Assembly: GCF_031599675.1 (NCBI RefSeq)
Contig: NZ_CP134223.1
Location: 3,906,001 to 3,970,000, forward strand
Origin: Paenibacillus pedocola
GTDB lineage: Bacteria > Bacillota > Bacilli > Paenibacillales > Paenibacillaceae
Reading direction: 5' to 3'
Length of the DNA stretch: 64,000 nucleotides
Shown here piece by piece: positions 43,790-52,813 of this stretch. Under the pieces are notes generated by a model. It made no database searches, was not told where the DNA came from, and was given only the letters and a program-made list of their open reading frames with translations. The first letter of the stretch is position 1. The number at the start of each line of letters is the position of its first letter. The position numbers were made by a program, and so were the translations under genes.

Positions 43790-44479
43790 TTAAAGTTCCA
43801 GACTTTCTCCATATTCAAGCGCTGTTCCGGCAATCCCTTCCTTGCCCAGGGCATCAACAAAGCTAGCTACATCCTGGCGGATTGGCGGGAATGTATTGTA
43901 ATGAACAGGCAGCACGTGCTTGGCATTCAGCCATTTGGCAGCAATCAGCGCATGCTCCGGCCCCATCGTGAAATGTCCCCCCATCGGGAGAATGGCCAGG
44001 TCGATGTTATACAGCTCGCCGAACATTTTCATGTCACTGAACAGCCCGGTGTCGCCCGCATGCAGTACGGTCTTACCTTCCGCTTCAATAATAAATCCGG
44101 CAGGCATGCCGCCGTAAAGGATCTGCTGCTGATCATCCAGGGTAATACCGCTGGTATGGAACGCATGAATCATCGTCGCCTTAGCGAAGCCGAGATCCAC
44201 CGTCCCCCCGATGTTCATCCCGATCGTCTGCGCACCCTTCCATCCGATATAGGCAGCCAACTCCACAGTAGCAACCACCGGAACGTTATTGCTGATCGCA
44301 ATCGGCGCAGCATCCAGAATATGATCCATATGCGAGTGGGTGAGCAGAACCGCATCCGTCTTAATGTCCTCAGGCTTCGTTACCGCAGCCGGATTGCCGC
44401 TAATAAAGGGATCGATAATCAGCGACTTGCCGCCAACCTCAATCTGTACACAGGAATGGCCGTGGAAAATGATCTTCAT
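43790..44479 (-). CDS. Metallo-beta-lactamase-fold hydrolase (UPF0173)
   Basis: 229 residues. HGHSCVQIEVGGKSLIIDPFISGNP at the N-terminus and THSHMDH (HxHxDH), HAGDTGLF and LPVHYNTFP boxes are the UPF0173/YtkL signature. Substrate unknown; cytoplasmic. Ribosome-binding site AGGGAG. Confidence 0.95.
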   Translation of the reverse strand: MKIIFHGHSCVQIEVGGKSLIIDPFISGNPAAVTKPEDIKTDAVLLTHSHMDHILDAAPIAISNNVPVVATVELAAYIGWKGAQTIGMNIGGTVDLGFAKATMIHAFHTSGITLDDQQQILYGGMPAGFIIEAEGKTVLHAGDTGLFSDMKMFGELYNIDLAILPMGGHFTMGPEHALIAAKWLNAKHVLPVHYNTFPPIRQDVASFVDALGKEGIAGTALEYGESLEL

Positions 44480-44930
44480 TCGTTATCTCTCCCTTTCTAC
44501 TGTATAGATTGAACTAGTGATTCTTCTATTTTGGATTAGCCGTGACTCCAGAGAATATTTGGACTTCCGGCCGCTGTTGTCTTCAAATTTCTTATTTTCA
44601 ACCGCTATTAGCAGTAGAAATTTGAAGACCGCCTATGCTTCCGATGCTAGCTTTCCTGCGGAAAGCTTTTAGGCGGACGCTACCGCTCCTACAGTTCCAA
44701 AATTCCCTTCCGCCACTTCTCCAAAACGAGTATTTTCCTGTTCAATCAATATGGACTTACCGTGCAAAGGCATAAAGTTTACGTTACAATGACAGGGTGA
44801 GTATTATGATATCCGCTGTAGTTCTGAAGGCTTCAACACTGAATTTCACCATTATACTTATTTTTATCACGAACGTATAAATTCATAATATATTTATCAT
44901 CATTACCTGTCAAGAGAGGCGTGAGGACCG
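44480..44930. other. Intergenic region carrying a repeat-like hairpin element
   Basis: No gene seen. It holds the inverted repeat 44579-44629 and a following GC-rich stretch with TTTCCTGCGGAAA near 44650 and CCGCTCCTACAG near 44685. The likely promoter of the PaaX gene lies beyond 44730. Confidence 0.5.
44579..44629. repeat. 14-bp perfect inverted repeat (GTCTTCAAATTTCT / AGAAATTTGAAGAC)
   Basis: Arms 44579-44592 and 44616-44629, 23-base loop. A second small hairpin, TTTCC-TGC-GGAAA, follows at about 44651-44663. The pair looks like a dispersed intergenic element. Confidence 0.7.
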
Positions 44931-45716
44931 TTGCTGTCCGTTGAAAAAACCATGCTCTTCCTGCTGTCCCGTGTGGACCAGATGGGCGCCCAGCAATTCG
45001 TGGAAATCTACGAACAAAGAGGGTATACCTCTACCTATATCCGAAACAGCTTGTCCCGCCTGAAAAAAGAGGGCTACATCGCCTCACCATCCCGTTCCAT
45101 ATACCAGATCACGACTTCCGGACGCTCCTACATCAAATCCATTAACAGCAAACCCGCCCGTTATCATCAAACGTGGGACCACACCTGGGACGTCGTTATG
45201 CTGGAAGTGCCTGAACACGAACGCAAAAAGCGCGATGCCTTTCGTGCGGCGATTCTGCAGCTTGGCTTCGGACTGCTATATAACAGCGTCTACATCTCTC
45301 CCTGGAATTATCGCCAGGAAGTAACGGAGTATATTCAGAGTCTTGGTCTTACAGGCAACGTATCCATCCTTCGCGGAGAGTTCGCAGAGGGTTCGATCAC
45401 ACCGGCCAAAGCCTGGACCATCTGGCAGCTCGACAAGGTGGAAGCAGTGTATCAGGACAAATGGAGCTGGTCGCAGACCGAGTTCGCGCCTCTTGTAGAC
45501 GAAGCTGTGCGCGACGGGCAGGCGTTACGCCTGTTTCTGCTGTATCTGCAAATCGGCGAAGTGCTGAGCGGACTGTTTATGGTTGACCCCTCGCTGCCGG
45601 ATGAACTGCTGCCTGCGGACTGGTCCGGCAAAACCGTTCTCGCAGAGCTTCAGGCGCAATCGCGCAGACTCGCCGAGGCGATCCCCCGTGATTCCTTCTA
45701 CGCTCTGTTCACATAG
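44931..45716 (+). CDS. PaaX-like transcriptional regulator
   Basis: 261 residues, TTG start at 44931 (GTGAGGACCG upstream; an ATG seven codons on is an alternative). N-terminal winged HTH (TSTYIRNSLSRLKKEGYIASPSRSIYQIT), middle PaaX domain (WDVVMLEVPEHERKKRDAFRAAILQLGFGLLYNSVYISPW) and a C-terminal helical domain. PaaX represses phenylacetate catabolism in proteobacteria; no paa gene is in the window, so the target here is unknown. Followed by a terminator. Confidence 0.85.
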   Translation: MLSVEKTMLFLLSRVDQMGAQQFVEIYEQRGYTSTYIRNSLSRLKKEGYIASPSRSIYQITTSGRSYIKSINSKPARYHQTWDHTWDVVMLEVPEHERKKRDAFRAAILQLGFGLLYNSVYISPWNYRQEVTEYIQSLGLTGNVSILRGEFAEGSITPAKAWTIWQLDKVEAVYQDKWSWSQTEFAPLVDEAVRDGQALRLFLLYLQIGEVLSGLFMVDPSLPDELLPADWSGKTVLAELQAQSRRLAEAIPRDSFYALFT

Positions 45717-45750
45717 CAATTTCTATACCAGTTATCACCATACACTACGA

Positions 45751-45785
45751 AAAAAGGGGCAGCCTCTCTTAGGCTGTCCCTTCTA
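45751..45785. terminator. Bidirectional terminator between PaaX-like and yyaL genes
   Basis: GGGGCAGCCT/AGGCTGTCCC stem, 5-base loop, A5 on the left and TTCT on the right. Confidence 0.85.
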
Positions 45786-45793
45786 TATTCCTT

Positions 45794-47911
45794 CTAGTCT
45801 TGCCGCATGCCCGTAGCCAGAAGCTCCTTGACCGCTTCGAGACTGCTAAGTGGCGCACGGCAGGCAAAATTCCGGCATTCATACGCCGTCGCCCGGCCAT
45901 CCACAGCCGGTTTATCGGCTAGATGCGGCAGTAGGCGATGCAAAGCTTCACCCTCACTGCCGGACCAGTTGACGATCAGCGAAGCGTCCGGCAGGTAGGC
46001 CTGCTGGACCTGAGCCAGCATTCCATGCAGCGCCGGATCCTCCGGCTTCCCGGACAACACCCATTCACGGCCGCCGGAGATCAGCGCCAGATGTGCCTGC
46101 AGATACATCGCATATCCCGGCGGGTATTCCGCCGCCGCAGAGGCCAGCACCGCAGCGGTCCGCTCCGCAACTGCCTTCAGCTCCACATCCTGCGAGATCA
46201 CCGACAGCTTCAGCAGCTGCTTCACTGCAACCGAATTGCCGGACGGCAGCGCCCCGTCATACAATTCCTTGGAGCGGATCGGCAGCTCTTCCCCGTCCAG
46301 GCCAGTGAAGAAGAAGCCACCGCCTTCTTCATCGCTGAACAGCGCAAGCAGTCCATCCTTAAGCTGCAAGGCCCGCTCCAGATACACGGCTTGACCTGTA
46401 GCTTCATACAACTCGGTCAATCCCCAGATCATAAAGGCATAATCATCGACATATGCTGGAATCGCCGATTCACCGTCACGGTAGCGGGCCAGCAGCCGGC
46501 CGTCCTCACGCCGGCGCAGGTTGTCCCAGATGAAGTCTGCCGCCGCTGCTGCAGCTTTGGCGTACTCCGGTTTCTGCAGCGCTTTGGCCCCTTTGGCCAG
46601 CGCCGCGATCATCAGGCCGTTCCAGGAGGTCAGCACTTTATCATCTTTGGACGGATGAATCCGCTGCTCCCGGTAAGCGAACAGCGTCTCGCGCCATTCC
46701 TCCATCCGCGTCTTCAAGCCAAGCGGATTCATGCCCGTACGTTCGGCCATATCCTCCGGAAGCCCTTGCAGCAGATTCGGAATATTGGCCCCCTCAAAGT
46801 TGCCTTCCGGTGTAATTCCGTACACATGGCAGTAGGAATGCATGTCCTCCAGACCCAGCGCTTCCTCAATCTGTTCGCGGGTGAAGACATAGAACTTCCC
46901 TTCTACCCCTTCGGAATCCGCATCCTCCGCTGAGTAAAATGCACCCTCCGGCGAAGTCATATCCCGCCGCACATACGTAAAGATCTGCTCCGCAATCTCC
47001 GCATACAGCGGCTTCCCGGTAATCTGGAAAGCTTCCAGATAGGCAATAGCCAGCAGCGCGTTATCATAGAGCATTTTCTCAAAATGCGGCACAAGCCACT
47101 CCCGGTCCGTGGAGTATCGGGAGAACCCGAAGCCTACATGGTCATACATCCCGCCGCGGTACATTGCATCCAGCGTCTTCTCCACCATCCGCAGCGCTTC
47201 CGGCTGCTGGTAAGCCTGGCTGTACGCCAGCAGGAACGACAGGTTATGCGGCGAAGGGAACTTCGGTGCATTGCCGAACCCGCCGTATTCCTCATCGAAC
47301 TGGCGTCTGTACAGCTCAAAGGCCTCATGCAGCAGCTCTTCGCCCGGCACAGCACCGCCGCTGGCTCCGGTAAGCTGCGCATTCTTGCGGTCCAGCGACT
47401 GGAGATCCGCCAGCAGCTCGTCACCGAGCTTACTCAGCGCATCGCCATCCTGCTCCCACTTCGCACTGATCTGCTCCAGCACATCCATCAGCCCGATCCG
47501 CCCGAACATCTGCCGTTTCGGGAAATACGTCCCCGCATAGAACGGCTTCTTATCCGGCGTCAGCAGCACCGTCAGCGGCCACCCGCCGCTCCCGGTCAGC
47601 GCCTGACACACCGACATATACAGCGCATCAATATCCGGCCGCTCCTCGCGGTCGACTTTGATTGCAATATAGTTATTATTAAGTAACTGCGCGACCTCAG
47701 CATCCTCGAAGGATTCGCGCTCCATTACGTGACACCAATGGCAAGTCGAGTAGCCGACGGATAAGAAAATCGGCTTGTTCTCTGACTGCGCCTTCGTAAA
47801 GGCATCATCTCCCCATGGATACCAATCCACGGGGTTATATGCATGTTGCAATAGATATGGGGATTTTTCGTTTATTAGTCGATTAGGCTGTTGGCCTTCT
47901 ATTATATCCAT
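45794..47911 (-). CDS. yyaL: Thioredoxin-domain protein YyaL (DUF255, spermatogenesis-associated protein 20-like)
   Basis: 705 residues. N-terminal DUF255 thioredoxin-like domain begins [29 protein letters not shown] and has the redox motif [14 protein letters not shown]. It is followed by an (alpha/alpha)6-barrel-like region similar to N-acylglucosamine epimerases ([33 protein letters not shown]). Enzymatic role is not established. Strong AAGGAGG. Two relics of its 5' part lie upstream at 48.7 and 58.1 kb. Confidence 0.96.
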   Translation of the reverse strand: MDIIEGQQPNRLINEKSPYLLQHAYNPVDWYPWGDDAFTKAQSENKPIFLSVGYSTCHWCHVMERESFEDAEVAQLLNNNYIAIKVDREERPDIDALYMSVCQALTGSGGWPLTVLLTPDKKPFYAGTYFPKRQMFGRIGLMDVLEQISAKWEQDGDALSKLGDELLADLQSLDRKNAQLTGASGGAVPGEELLHEAFELYRRQFDEEYGGFGNAPKFPSPHNLSFLLAYSQAYQQPEALRMVEKTLDAMYRGGMYDHVGFGFSRYSTDREWLVPHFEKMLYDNALLAIAYLEAFQITGKPLYAEIAEQIFTYVRRDMTSPEGAFYSAEDADSEGVEGKFYVFTREQIEEALGLEDMHSYCHVYGITPEGNFEGANIPNLLQGLPEDMAERTGMNPLGLKTRMEEWRETLFAYREQRIHPSKDDKVLTSWNGLMIAALAKGAKALQKPEYAKAAAAAADFIWDNLRRREDGRLLARYRDGESAIPAYVDDYAFMIWGLTELYEATGQAVYLERALQLKDGLLALFSDEEGGGFFFTGLDGEELPIRSKELYDGALPSGNSVAVKQLLKLSVISQDVELKAVAERTAAVLASAAAEYPPGYAMYLQAHLALISGGREWVLSGKPEDPALHGMLAQVQQAYLPDASLIVNWSGSEGEALHRLLPHLADKPAVDGRATAYECRNFACRAPLSSLEAVKELLATGMRQD

Positions 47912-47968
47912 TTATGTAACCTCCTTGAGCACGAATGTTGCCATTTTTATTATTACCCATTGGTGAAT

Positions 47969-48005
47969 AAAAAGACACTAACCCTCGTTAGTGTCTTTTT
48001 TATAA
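47969..48005. terminator. Bidirectional hairpin upstream of yyaL
   Basis: AAAAAGACACTAAC/GTTAGTGTCTTTTTT, 12+ bp stem with a short loop. It insulates yyaL from decayed sequence upstream. Confidence 0.85.
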
Positions 48006-48401
48006 AGTATTGCTTGATTCAGCTACCGAAACTTAACCAGGACCTATGACAACCCTGGCTCTTTGAATAGACTTTAATATATGAGGTAATATGTCAGCAT
48101 TCAAAAACTTCTCATCACCTCTCTAACATCTTAAAGAAGCGCTAACACATACTTCTCTTATTATTTCATACGTTTTCTGCTCATCAGAATGAAATGGTGT
48201 TAATACAAATACATAAACTTTCAGTGAGGTTAATTCGATAGCTGTAATTCCAGCATTAAGAGATAGGTCTGCTCCACCTCGATCAGGTTCCGTTACAGAA
48301 ATTAACGAGCTCGCTACTTTTGGGGCAGCCCCTTTTTTTGTAGCATCCAGTCCATTAAAACCATGATATTTTCGGATTGGATTGTTGCGTTTAAGCAATA
48401 G

Positions 48402-48427
48402 AAAAAGGAGCCCTTTTACAGGCTCCC
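48402..48427 (-). terminator. Terminator-like hairpin downstream of the yyaL relic
   Basis: GGAGCC/GGCTCC stem; on the minus strand TTTTTC follows. Confidence 0.6.
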
Positions 48428-48715
48428 CCTTCGACGGTGTTTGATCGTTCGAGTATCTTTAAAAGTCACACTTCACATCATTAGAAATACTTGGGCACCG
48501 CTTGTTCACTTTCCGTTTTAAAGGAATGCTACTAGGCGTGTGTGTTCAGAGATGCTCTGCGACACAACCCCTCGCTTTCAGTTGACTTAGTGATTAGTTA
48601 AATTCCTCTTGTAGCCCTAGCACCAAATGGTCCAACGGAACCACACCTCTCTTCACACCGTCAAATATATCTTGCACAGATTTCAAGCTTCTTATACATC
48701 GTACACTCAAACAAT

Positions 48716-48893
48716 TTCCACCAATGACAGGTGGAATAACCGACAGAGAGGAATATCAGCATATTTTCTGACGTCGCGCTTTAGCAAAGGCTTTTACTCC
48801 CCAAGGATACCAATCCACGGGATTATGGGCGTTTTGGAGTAAGTAGGGTGATTTTTCGTTTTTTAGTCTATTGGGTTCTTTGTGGGTTGTCAC
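48716..48893 (-). pseudogene. Relic of the yyaL 5' end (frameshifted)
   Basis: From GTG 48893 the frame reads [16 protein letters not shown], then [19 protein letters not shown], close to yyaL residues 8-40, then stops at 48756. A shifted frame continues [14 protein letters not shown], matching the redox motif region but with Trp in place of the second Cys. Nothing of the remaining ~640 codons follows. Confidence 0.85.
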
Positions 48894-48993
48894 GGGGCGT
48901 CCCCTCATTTCGGCTGTTTTGGGTAAAGTATTGTCTAGGGTTAATTTACTCAATATCGTGGAGGAAGGCTCAGGTAGAGAAAAAAGGTAACTC

Positions 48994-49302
48994 CTAAAGA
49001 AAAGGGTATCTTAAATTGGGTTGAACTGAAGGCGTTGGTTTCCATCCTTGTTCAATTGCTTCTAAAATAATGATGGCAACCTCTTTGGGTTTGACTACCT
49101 TTAAGTTCAAATCATCGACATGAGGAAACTCAACTCAAAGTTCGTTAATATCTGATTGAATTTGGACTTCAATTCTTTGCCCTTTTTCCTTCCCATGTTC
49201 CACAATTAAAACAAAACGTCCTCTTGTTGTTGCGGAGATAGTCCATCTGTATTCTACATTTCCAACAACAATTTTCCTGGAACCCTTTTTGCTAAGTGTC
49301 AA
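48994..49302 (-). pseudogene. Small conserved-looking gene interrupted by one in-frame TGA
   Basis: From TTG 49302 (GGAGGG 7 bases upstream) 102 codons run to TAG at 48994, broken only by TGA at codon 56. The product reads KKGSRKIVVGNVEYRWTIS, then RGRFVLIVEHGKEKGQRIEV, then after the stop VEFPHVDDLNLKVVKPKEVAI and ILEAIEQGWKPTPSVQP. Composition and secondary-structure rhythm are protein-like throughout, so a recent nonsense mutation is likely. No named family recognised. Confidence 0.7.
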
Positions 49303-49511
49303 ATATTAACCCTCCGCACTTGTTTCATTTACGAAAAATTGAATATCACCCAATGCACTAGTCGCATGACCAACTACAAAGTCATTGGAATCACGAAGTG
49401 CAGTTCAAAAGCTCAAATCCTCCGTATGTCAAAAAAATCCGACACTGCGGTGCAAAGTTAATTTTCTTACATATTATAAGTTAAAACCTGCGGTGAAAGG
49501 AATTTTAATAC

Positions 49512-50231
49512 ATGGAATATTTCGACATGCTGGCCAAATTAGGTATTGGTAATGCTCATCCTGGAGGATTCTCTGCAACGTTAAAGCAATTTGAACAATA
49601 CCCCCTACCCGCCAGATCCAGAATTCTAGAAGTGGGTTGTGGCACAGGCAGAACATCTTGTTATTTAGCTGCTCAAGGACATGATGTAGTAGGGATAGAT
49701 ATTCGCCCAGATATGATTGCAAAAGCAAAAATGCGGGCTGAAACAGAAAATCTAACTTTAAAATTATTGGAAGGAGACGCAATTTCACTGCCCTTTCCTG
49801 ACGAATCATTTGATGTCATTCTAGTCGAGTCTGTATCCATATTCACGGACACAGGGAAGGCATTATCGGAATACTACAGGGTTCTGCGGTCTGGAGGGCA
49901 ACTTTTTGACAGAGAAATGATCCAACGAAAACCCATGCCTGCTGAAATCAATCAAGAAATTACTGAATTTTATCACGTTGATAAGCTATGGGACATTAAG
50001 GATTGGTCAGCCTTAGTACAAACGATAGGATTTATTCGTTCACAGATAGAAGGTCCCTTCATGTTTCCGAAATCAAGTCTGGATCTGTTTGAGCAACCAG
50101 ATGATCATCAACAAATTGATGCAGGTTCCTTTCTCGACCACTCCATGTGGGAAGTAATCAGTAAGTACAATAATATAATGGACAGTTATGAAGAATATAT
50201 CGGATATATTCTTGTGATTGGAACGAAATAA
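49512..50231 (+). CDS. Class I SAM-dependent methyltransferase
   Basis: 239 residues, ATG 49512 with AAAGGA about 10 bases upstream. Motif I LEVGCGTGRTSCYLA, acidic loop VVGIDIRPDMI, motif II GDAISLPFPDESFDVILV and motif III YRVLRSGGQL are clear. Methyl acceptor unknown; UbiE/Methyltransf_11-like. Single gene, AT-richer than the housekeeping part. Confidence 0.93.
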   Translation: MEYFDMLAKLGIGNAHPGGFSATLKQFEQYPLPARSRILEVGCGTGRTSCYLAAQGHDVVGIDIRPDMIAKAKMRAETENLTLKLLEGDAISLPFPDESFDVILVESVSIFTDTGKALSEYYRVLRSGGQLFDREMIQRKPMPAEINQEITEFYHVDKLWDIKDWSALVQTIGFIRSQIEGPFMFPKSSLDLFEQPDDHQQIDAGSFLDHSMWEVISKYNNIMDSYEEYIGYILVIGTK

Positions 50232-50254
50232 ATAGCTCACCACACTACACAAAT

Positions 50255-50290
50255 AAGAACAAGAGCCTAGCAGTATAGGCTCATGTTCTT
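50255..50290. terminator. Bidirectional terminator
   Basis: AAGAACAAGAGCCTA/TAGGCTCATGTTCTT with one mismatch, between converging methyltransferase and YjcZ-like genes. Confidence 0.8.
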
Positions 50291-50318
50291 GCTTAATACG
50301 CTTTACTAGGTCTGGATA

Positions 50319-50420
50319 CTAAACAAAGAAACCAGCAGACAAAATGATTACGAGCAAAATATAAAGAACCAAAATCGCAGCCGTAGAAGTATATCCGTGA
50401 CTAACTTCAGGACATCCCAT
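50319..50420 (-). CDS. YjcZ family sporulation mini-protein
   Basis: 33 residues: MGCPEVSHGYTSTAAIL, then VLYILLVIILSAGFFV. ATG 50420 is preceded by GAGGAGGGG at 6 bases. The short polar N-terminus followed by a single membrane helix ending near the C-terminus, with the FxLIVVLFILLVII-type pattern, is typical of the YjcZ family found in spore-forming Bacilli. Converges on the methyltransferase gene with a shared terminator. Confidence 0.8.
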   Translation of the reverse strand: MGCPEVSHGYTSTAAILVLYILLVIILSAGFFV

Positions 50421-50511
50421 TGATTTCCCCTCCTCATTGCTTTCTAACACATGATATGCGCCTTCCTTTCTGAGTGTATGGATTATAACCCAATTACATG
50501 GAGGAATTTAA

Positions 50512-51324
50512 ATGTTTAATTGTAACCGGCAAATGATTAACCTTGGGACTCCGTTCCAATATTCAAACCAAATATACCGGGACCGAGGGTATGGTAGCCT
50601 GACTCTTTCCAGAAACATCACTTTACTGGATATGAAGCAGGCCGACGTAAATGGGGACAAAACGATTGATAACATCTATTTATTCGGTAATAAACCAGAA
50701 GGAACTGGAGACTTTGCTGATCAAATCACACTTGTGATCCAAGATGGGTATTCTAAACAAACTACAACGGTATATCTTCAATACAACGCTGGATATAACG
50801 CGAGACTTTTCCTGGGGGATTTTTCTAAGGATAGCGTAGCGGATATTTTAATAAGTATTGATTCCGGAGGAAGCGGCGGATATGGCATATTCTATATGTA
50901 TTCCTTTAAGGATAACCATCTGCATGAGATGTTTAATGTTGAAAAATACAACACTGTATATAAATTCAATGTAAACTATGAGGATTTTTACAAGGTAAGC
51001 GTAGGGAGTCCCCAATTTAACGTGCTATTCACTATCGACATTAGCAACAAGGGCAACGAATATTTATCACAATACTACAACGAAGATGGCAAACTAAAAC
51101 AACCCGTAAAAGGAGAGGTTCTTGCTTTAGGTGCGTTATACCCCATTGTTACAAACGAAAAAAGTAATAGTTATGATTTACTTGCTATGCAACGTATTAT
51201 CGGCACTACTAATTCAGATACATTAGGGTACGTAGAAAACCTTTTGACATGGGGTGGTACCGGATTTATTTCCTCAAGATTGTCAGTAGCCATACTTGGC
51301 TCTAATTTAATTTCTCATTACTGA
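50512..51324 (+). CDS. VCBS/FG-GAP-like repeat protein, possibly spore-surface
   Basis: 270 residues, ATG 50512 after GGAGG. No signal peptide. Calcium-loop-like repeats are visible: DMKQADVNGDKTIDNIYLFG and LFLGDFSKDSVADILISIDSGGSGGYG, the D-x-N/S-x-D pattern of FG-GAP/VCBS blades. The C-terminus contains GYVENLLTWGGTGF. Proteins of this form occur in Bacilli, often without known role. It is divergent from the YjcZ-like gene, which hints at a sporulation context (inference). Confidence 0.65.
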   Translation: MFNCNRQMINLGTPFQYSNQIYRDRGYGSLTLSRNITLLDMKQADVNGDKTIDNIYLFGNKPEGTGDFADQITLVIQDGYSKQTTTVYLQYNAGYNARLFLGDFSKDSVADILISIDSGGSGGYGIFYMYSFKDNHLHEMFNVEKYNTVYKFNVNYEDFYKVSVGSPQFNVLFTIDISNKGNEYLSQYYNEDGKLKQPVKGEVLALGALYPIVTNEKSNSYDLLAMQRIIGTTNSDTLGYVENLLTWGGTGFISSRLSVAILGSNLISHY

Positions 51325-51410
51325 GCAATCTTATCGTTTGCCGTTCACCGATATGTATTTAAGCACAAAGTAAGATTTAACCATAAGATAAACATCAGTT
51401 TATAAAGACT

Positions 51411-51437
51411 AAACCACACCTAACAATGGTGTGGTTT
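51411..51437. terminator. Terminator after the VCBS-like gene
   Basis: Perfect 10-bp stem AAACCACACC/GGTGTGGTTT with 7-base loop, then CTTT. Confidence 0.8.
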
Positions 51438-51510
51438 CTTTGGATAGAGCCTCCATATTACTGCTACTCCCCTCCTTACATTAATGAGGTGATGGATGAA
51501 ATCCATAGAT

Positions 51511-51711
51511 TTATTTATCGTTTTCGATGAAGTGTTCGTAAGGAAGACCTCTTCTGTCATGCTCTGGCTCATTAGGTTCAAACCAATCTTTATGCCCCTT
51601 ATCTGCTTCCATCCTAAAACATTTTCCGAAGAGGAACCCGCATGTTCCATTATCTAGCCAAAAAAAGCAATACTTCCTTGGACAGTACATTGTCCGTATG
51701 CCTTTACTCAT
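51511..51711 (-). CDS. Small Cys-rich hypothetical protein
   Basis: 66 residues from ATG 51711 with AAGGGG 7 bases upstream. Four Cys (YCPRKYC...GTCGF...GKCF) suggest metal binding or disulfides; Trp/Phe-rich, acidic C-terminal half (WFEPNEPEHDRRG). No family recognised. A longer frame to 51762 lacks a ribosome-binding site. Confidence 0.55.
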   Translation of the reverse strand: MSKGIRTMYCPRKYCFFWLDNGTCGFLFGKCFRMEADKGHKDWFEPNEPEHDRRGLPYEHFIENDK

Positions 51712-51819
51712 TGACTTACCCCTTACAATAAAATCGTGCATCATTCTATTATGTAAGTTCAAAAGTGAGTATTATGCTATTTCCATCAACTACCTCCTTA
51801 GTGTTACTTTCAGTGTTTT

Positions 51820-52374
51820 TTACTTAATGTATTTAATTAGACTTACTCGCGTTATTTCATCCCAAATAGGCCCACGTCTTACTTCTTTGTATCCTAACTT
51901 TAGGTTTAGATCAATTACATGCTGATTACTTTCCTCGGTATGGGTATATACCAGGTTTACTCTATGTCGTATTGCTTCATCTTCAACAAATCTCTTTAAT
52001 TGCGTTCCATATCCATGCCTGCGGTAACCAGAATCAATCCATAATTGAAAAATTTCCAGAAACCTTCCATCTTCCTGAAAAATTTCTCGATCAAGTTCAT
52101 GATAAATTGTCTTCCATGGATATTCCTTATCCCTGCAAGATATGCAATACATAATAGTACCTATTCTTTGTTTCGTTTCTATGTTCTCTAAAATAAGTGC
52201 TCCTCTATCTTTATCATCAATAAATGTCTTTATTTTATCGTAATGTGCTTCTAACTCAGTCTTAGATAGCTTTTGTTCTTCTAACTGAGTTATACCTTCA
52301 TCAAGTAAATCAACGTATACTAAAAAATCAAGATCTTCTATATTTGCTTTTCGTTTTCTTATACTATGTTTCAT
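51820..52374 (-). CDS. GNAT family N-acetyltransferase
   Basis: 184 residues from ATG 52374 with GGAGG 8 bases upstream. Acetyl-CoA motif LWIDSGYRRHGYGTQLKRFVEDEA (RRHGYG) and the NLKLGYKEVRRG C-terminal motif. AT-rich coding. Substrate unknown. Confidence 0.9.
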   Translation of the reverse strand: MKHSIRKRKANIEDLDFLVYVDLLDEGITQLEEQKLSKTELEAHYDKIKTFIDDKDRGALILENIETKQRIGTIMYCISCRDKEYPWKTIYHELDREIFQEDGRFLEIFQLWIDSGYRRHGYGTQLKRFVEDEAIRHRVNLVYTHTEESNQHVIDLNLKLGYKEVRRGPIWDEITRVSLIKYIK

Positions 52375-52813
52375 TGAGCTATCCTCCATTAATAGTTTTA
52401 TTGTATTACGGGGATTTCTTATAACGTTATATTCACGAAACTTCGTGAAATTACCAGCTTCCTCTCAATATTTAATTGTACTTCGGTTAAACGGCTCGAT
52501 GAACTATAGTTCTATTATACTATTAAATGTAAAACACGATTACTACTCCCCCATTCTTAAGCCATACTACGAATCCCCGACTGAAAGAATATGTGATTCG
52601 TTAGGGTTCCTAAAACGGGTTGAACTAAAGGTGATGTTCTCAAGCTGTTTATAATGAAAGAATTTGGATTGTTTCGACAAGCATTAAATGGGTAAATAAA
52701 CTTGAAGTTACATTCATTTAATTTTTAAATTTATTGATTATCTATATTGATATGACCTTCAATTAGGAGGTCTATTTTTTCGTGAAAATATTACTTACCC
52801 AATGGAGGCCGCC
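52375..52813. other. Intergenic region with an 18-bp operator-like palindrome and a doubtful ORF
   Basis: The palindrome is at 52432-52449. A plus-strand frame from ATG 52499 to 52654 (51 codons, NVKHDYYSPILKPYYESPTERI...) is open, without a clear ribosome-binding site; it may be the 5' fragment of a lost gene. The hybrid kinase promoter must lie 52660-52790. Confidence 0.4.
52432..52449. promoter_or_regulatory. Perfect inverted repeat TTCACGAA-AC-TTCGTGAA
   Basis: 8-bp arms with a 2-base spacer, 58 bp upstream of the GNAT start on the minus strand. Operator-like form; regulator unknown. Confidence 0.45.

Noticed and set aside
48123..48398. Minus-strand open frame of 91 codons
   Set aside because: The TTG start has no ribosome-binding site and sits at a terminator-like hairpin. 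The middle looks protein-like (TEPDRGGADLSLNAGITAIELTSLKVYVF), so it may be a gene fragment, but support is too thin.
52499..52654. 51-codon plus-strand frame (MNYSSIILLNVKHDYYSP...)
   Set aside because: No clear ribosome-binding site and the opposite strand is also open; kept only as a note in the gap entry.
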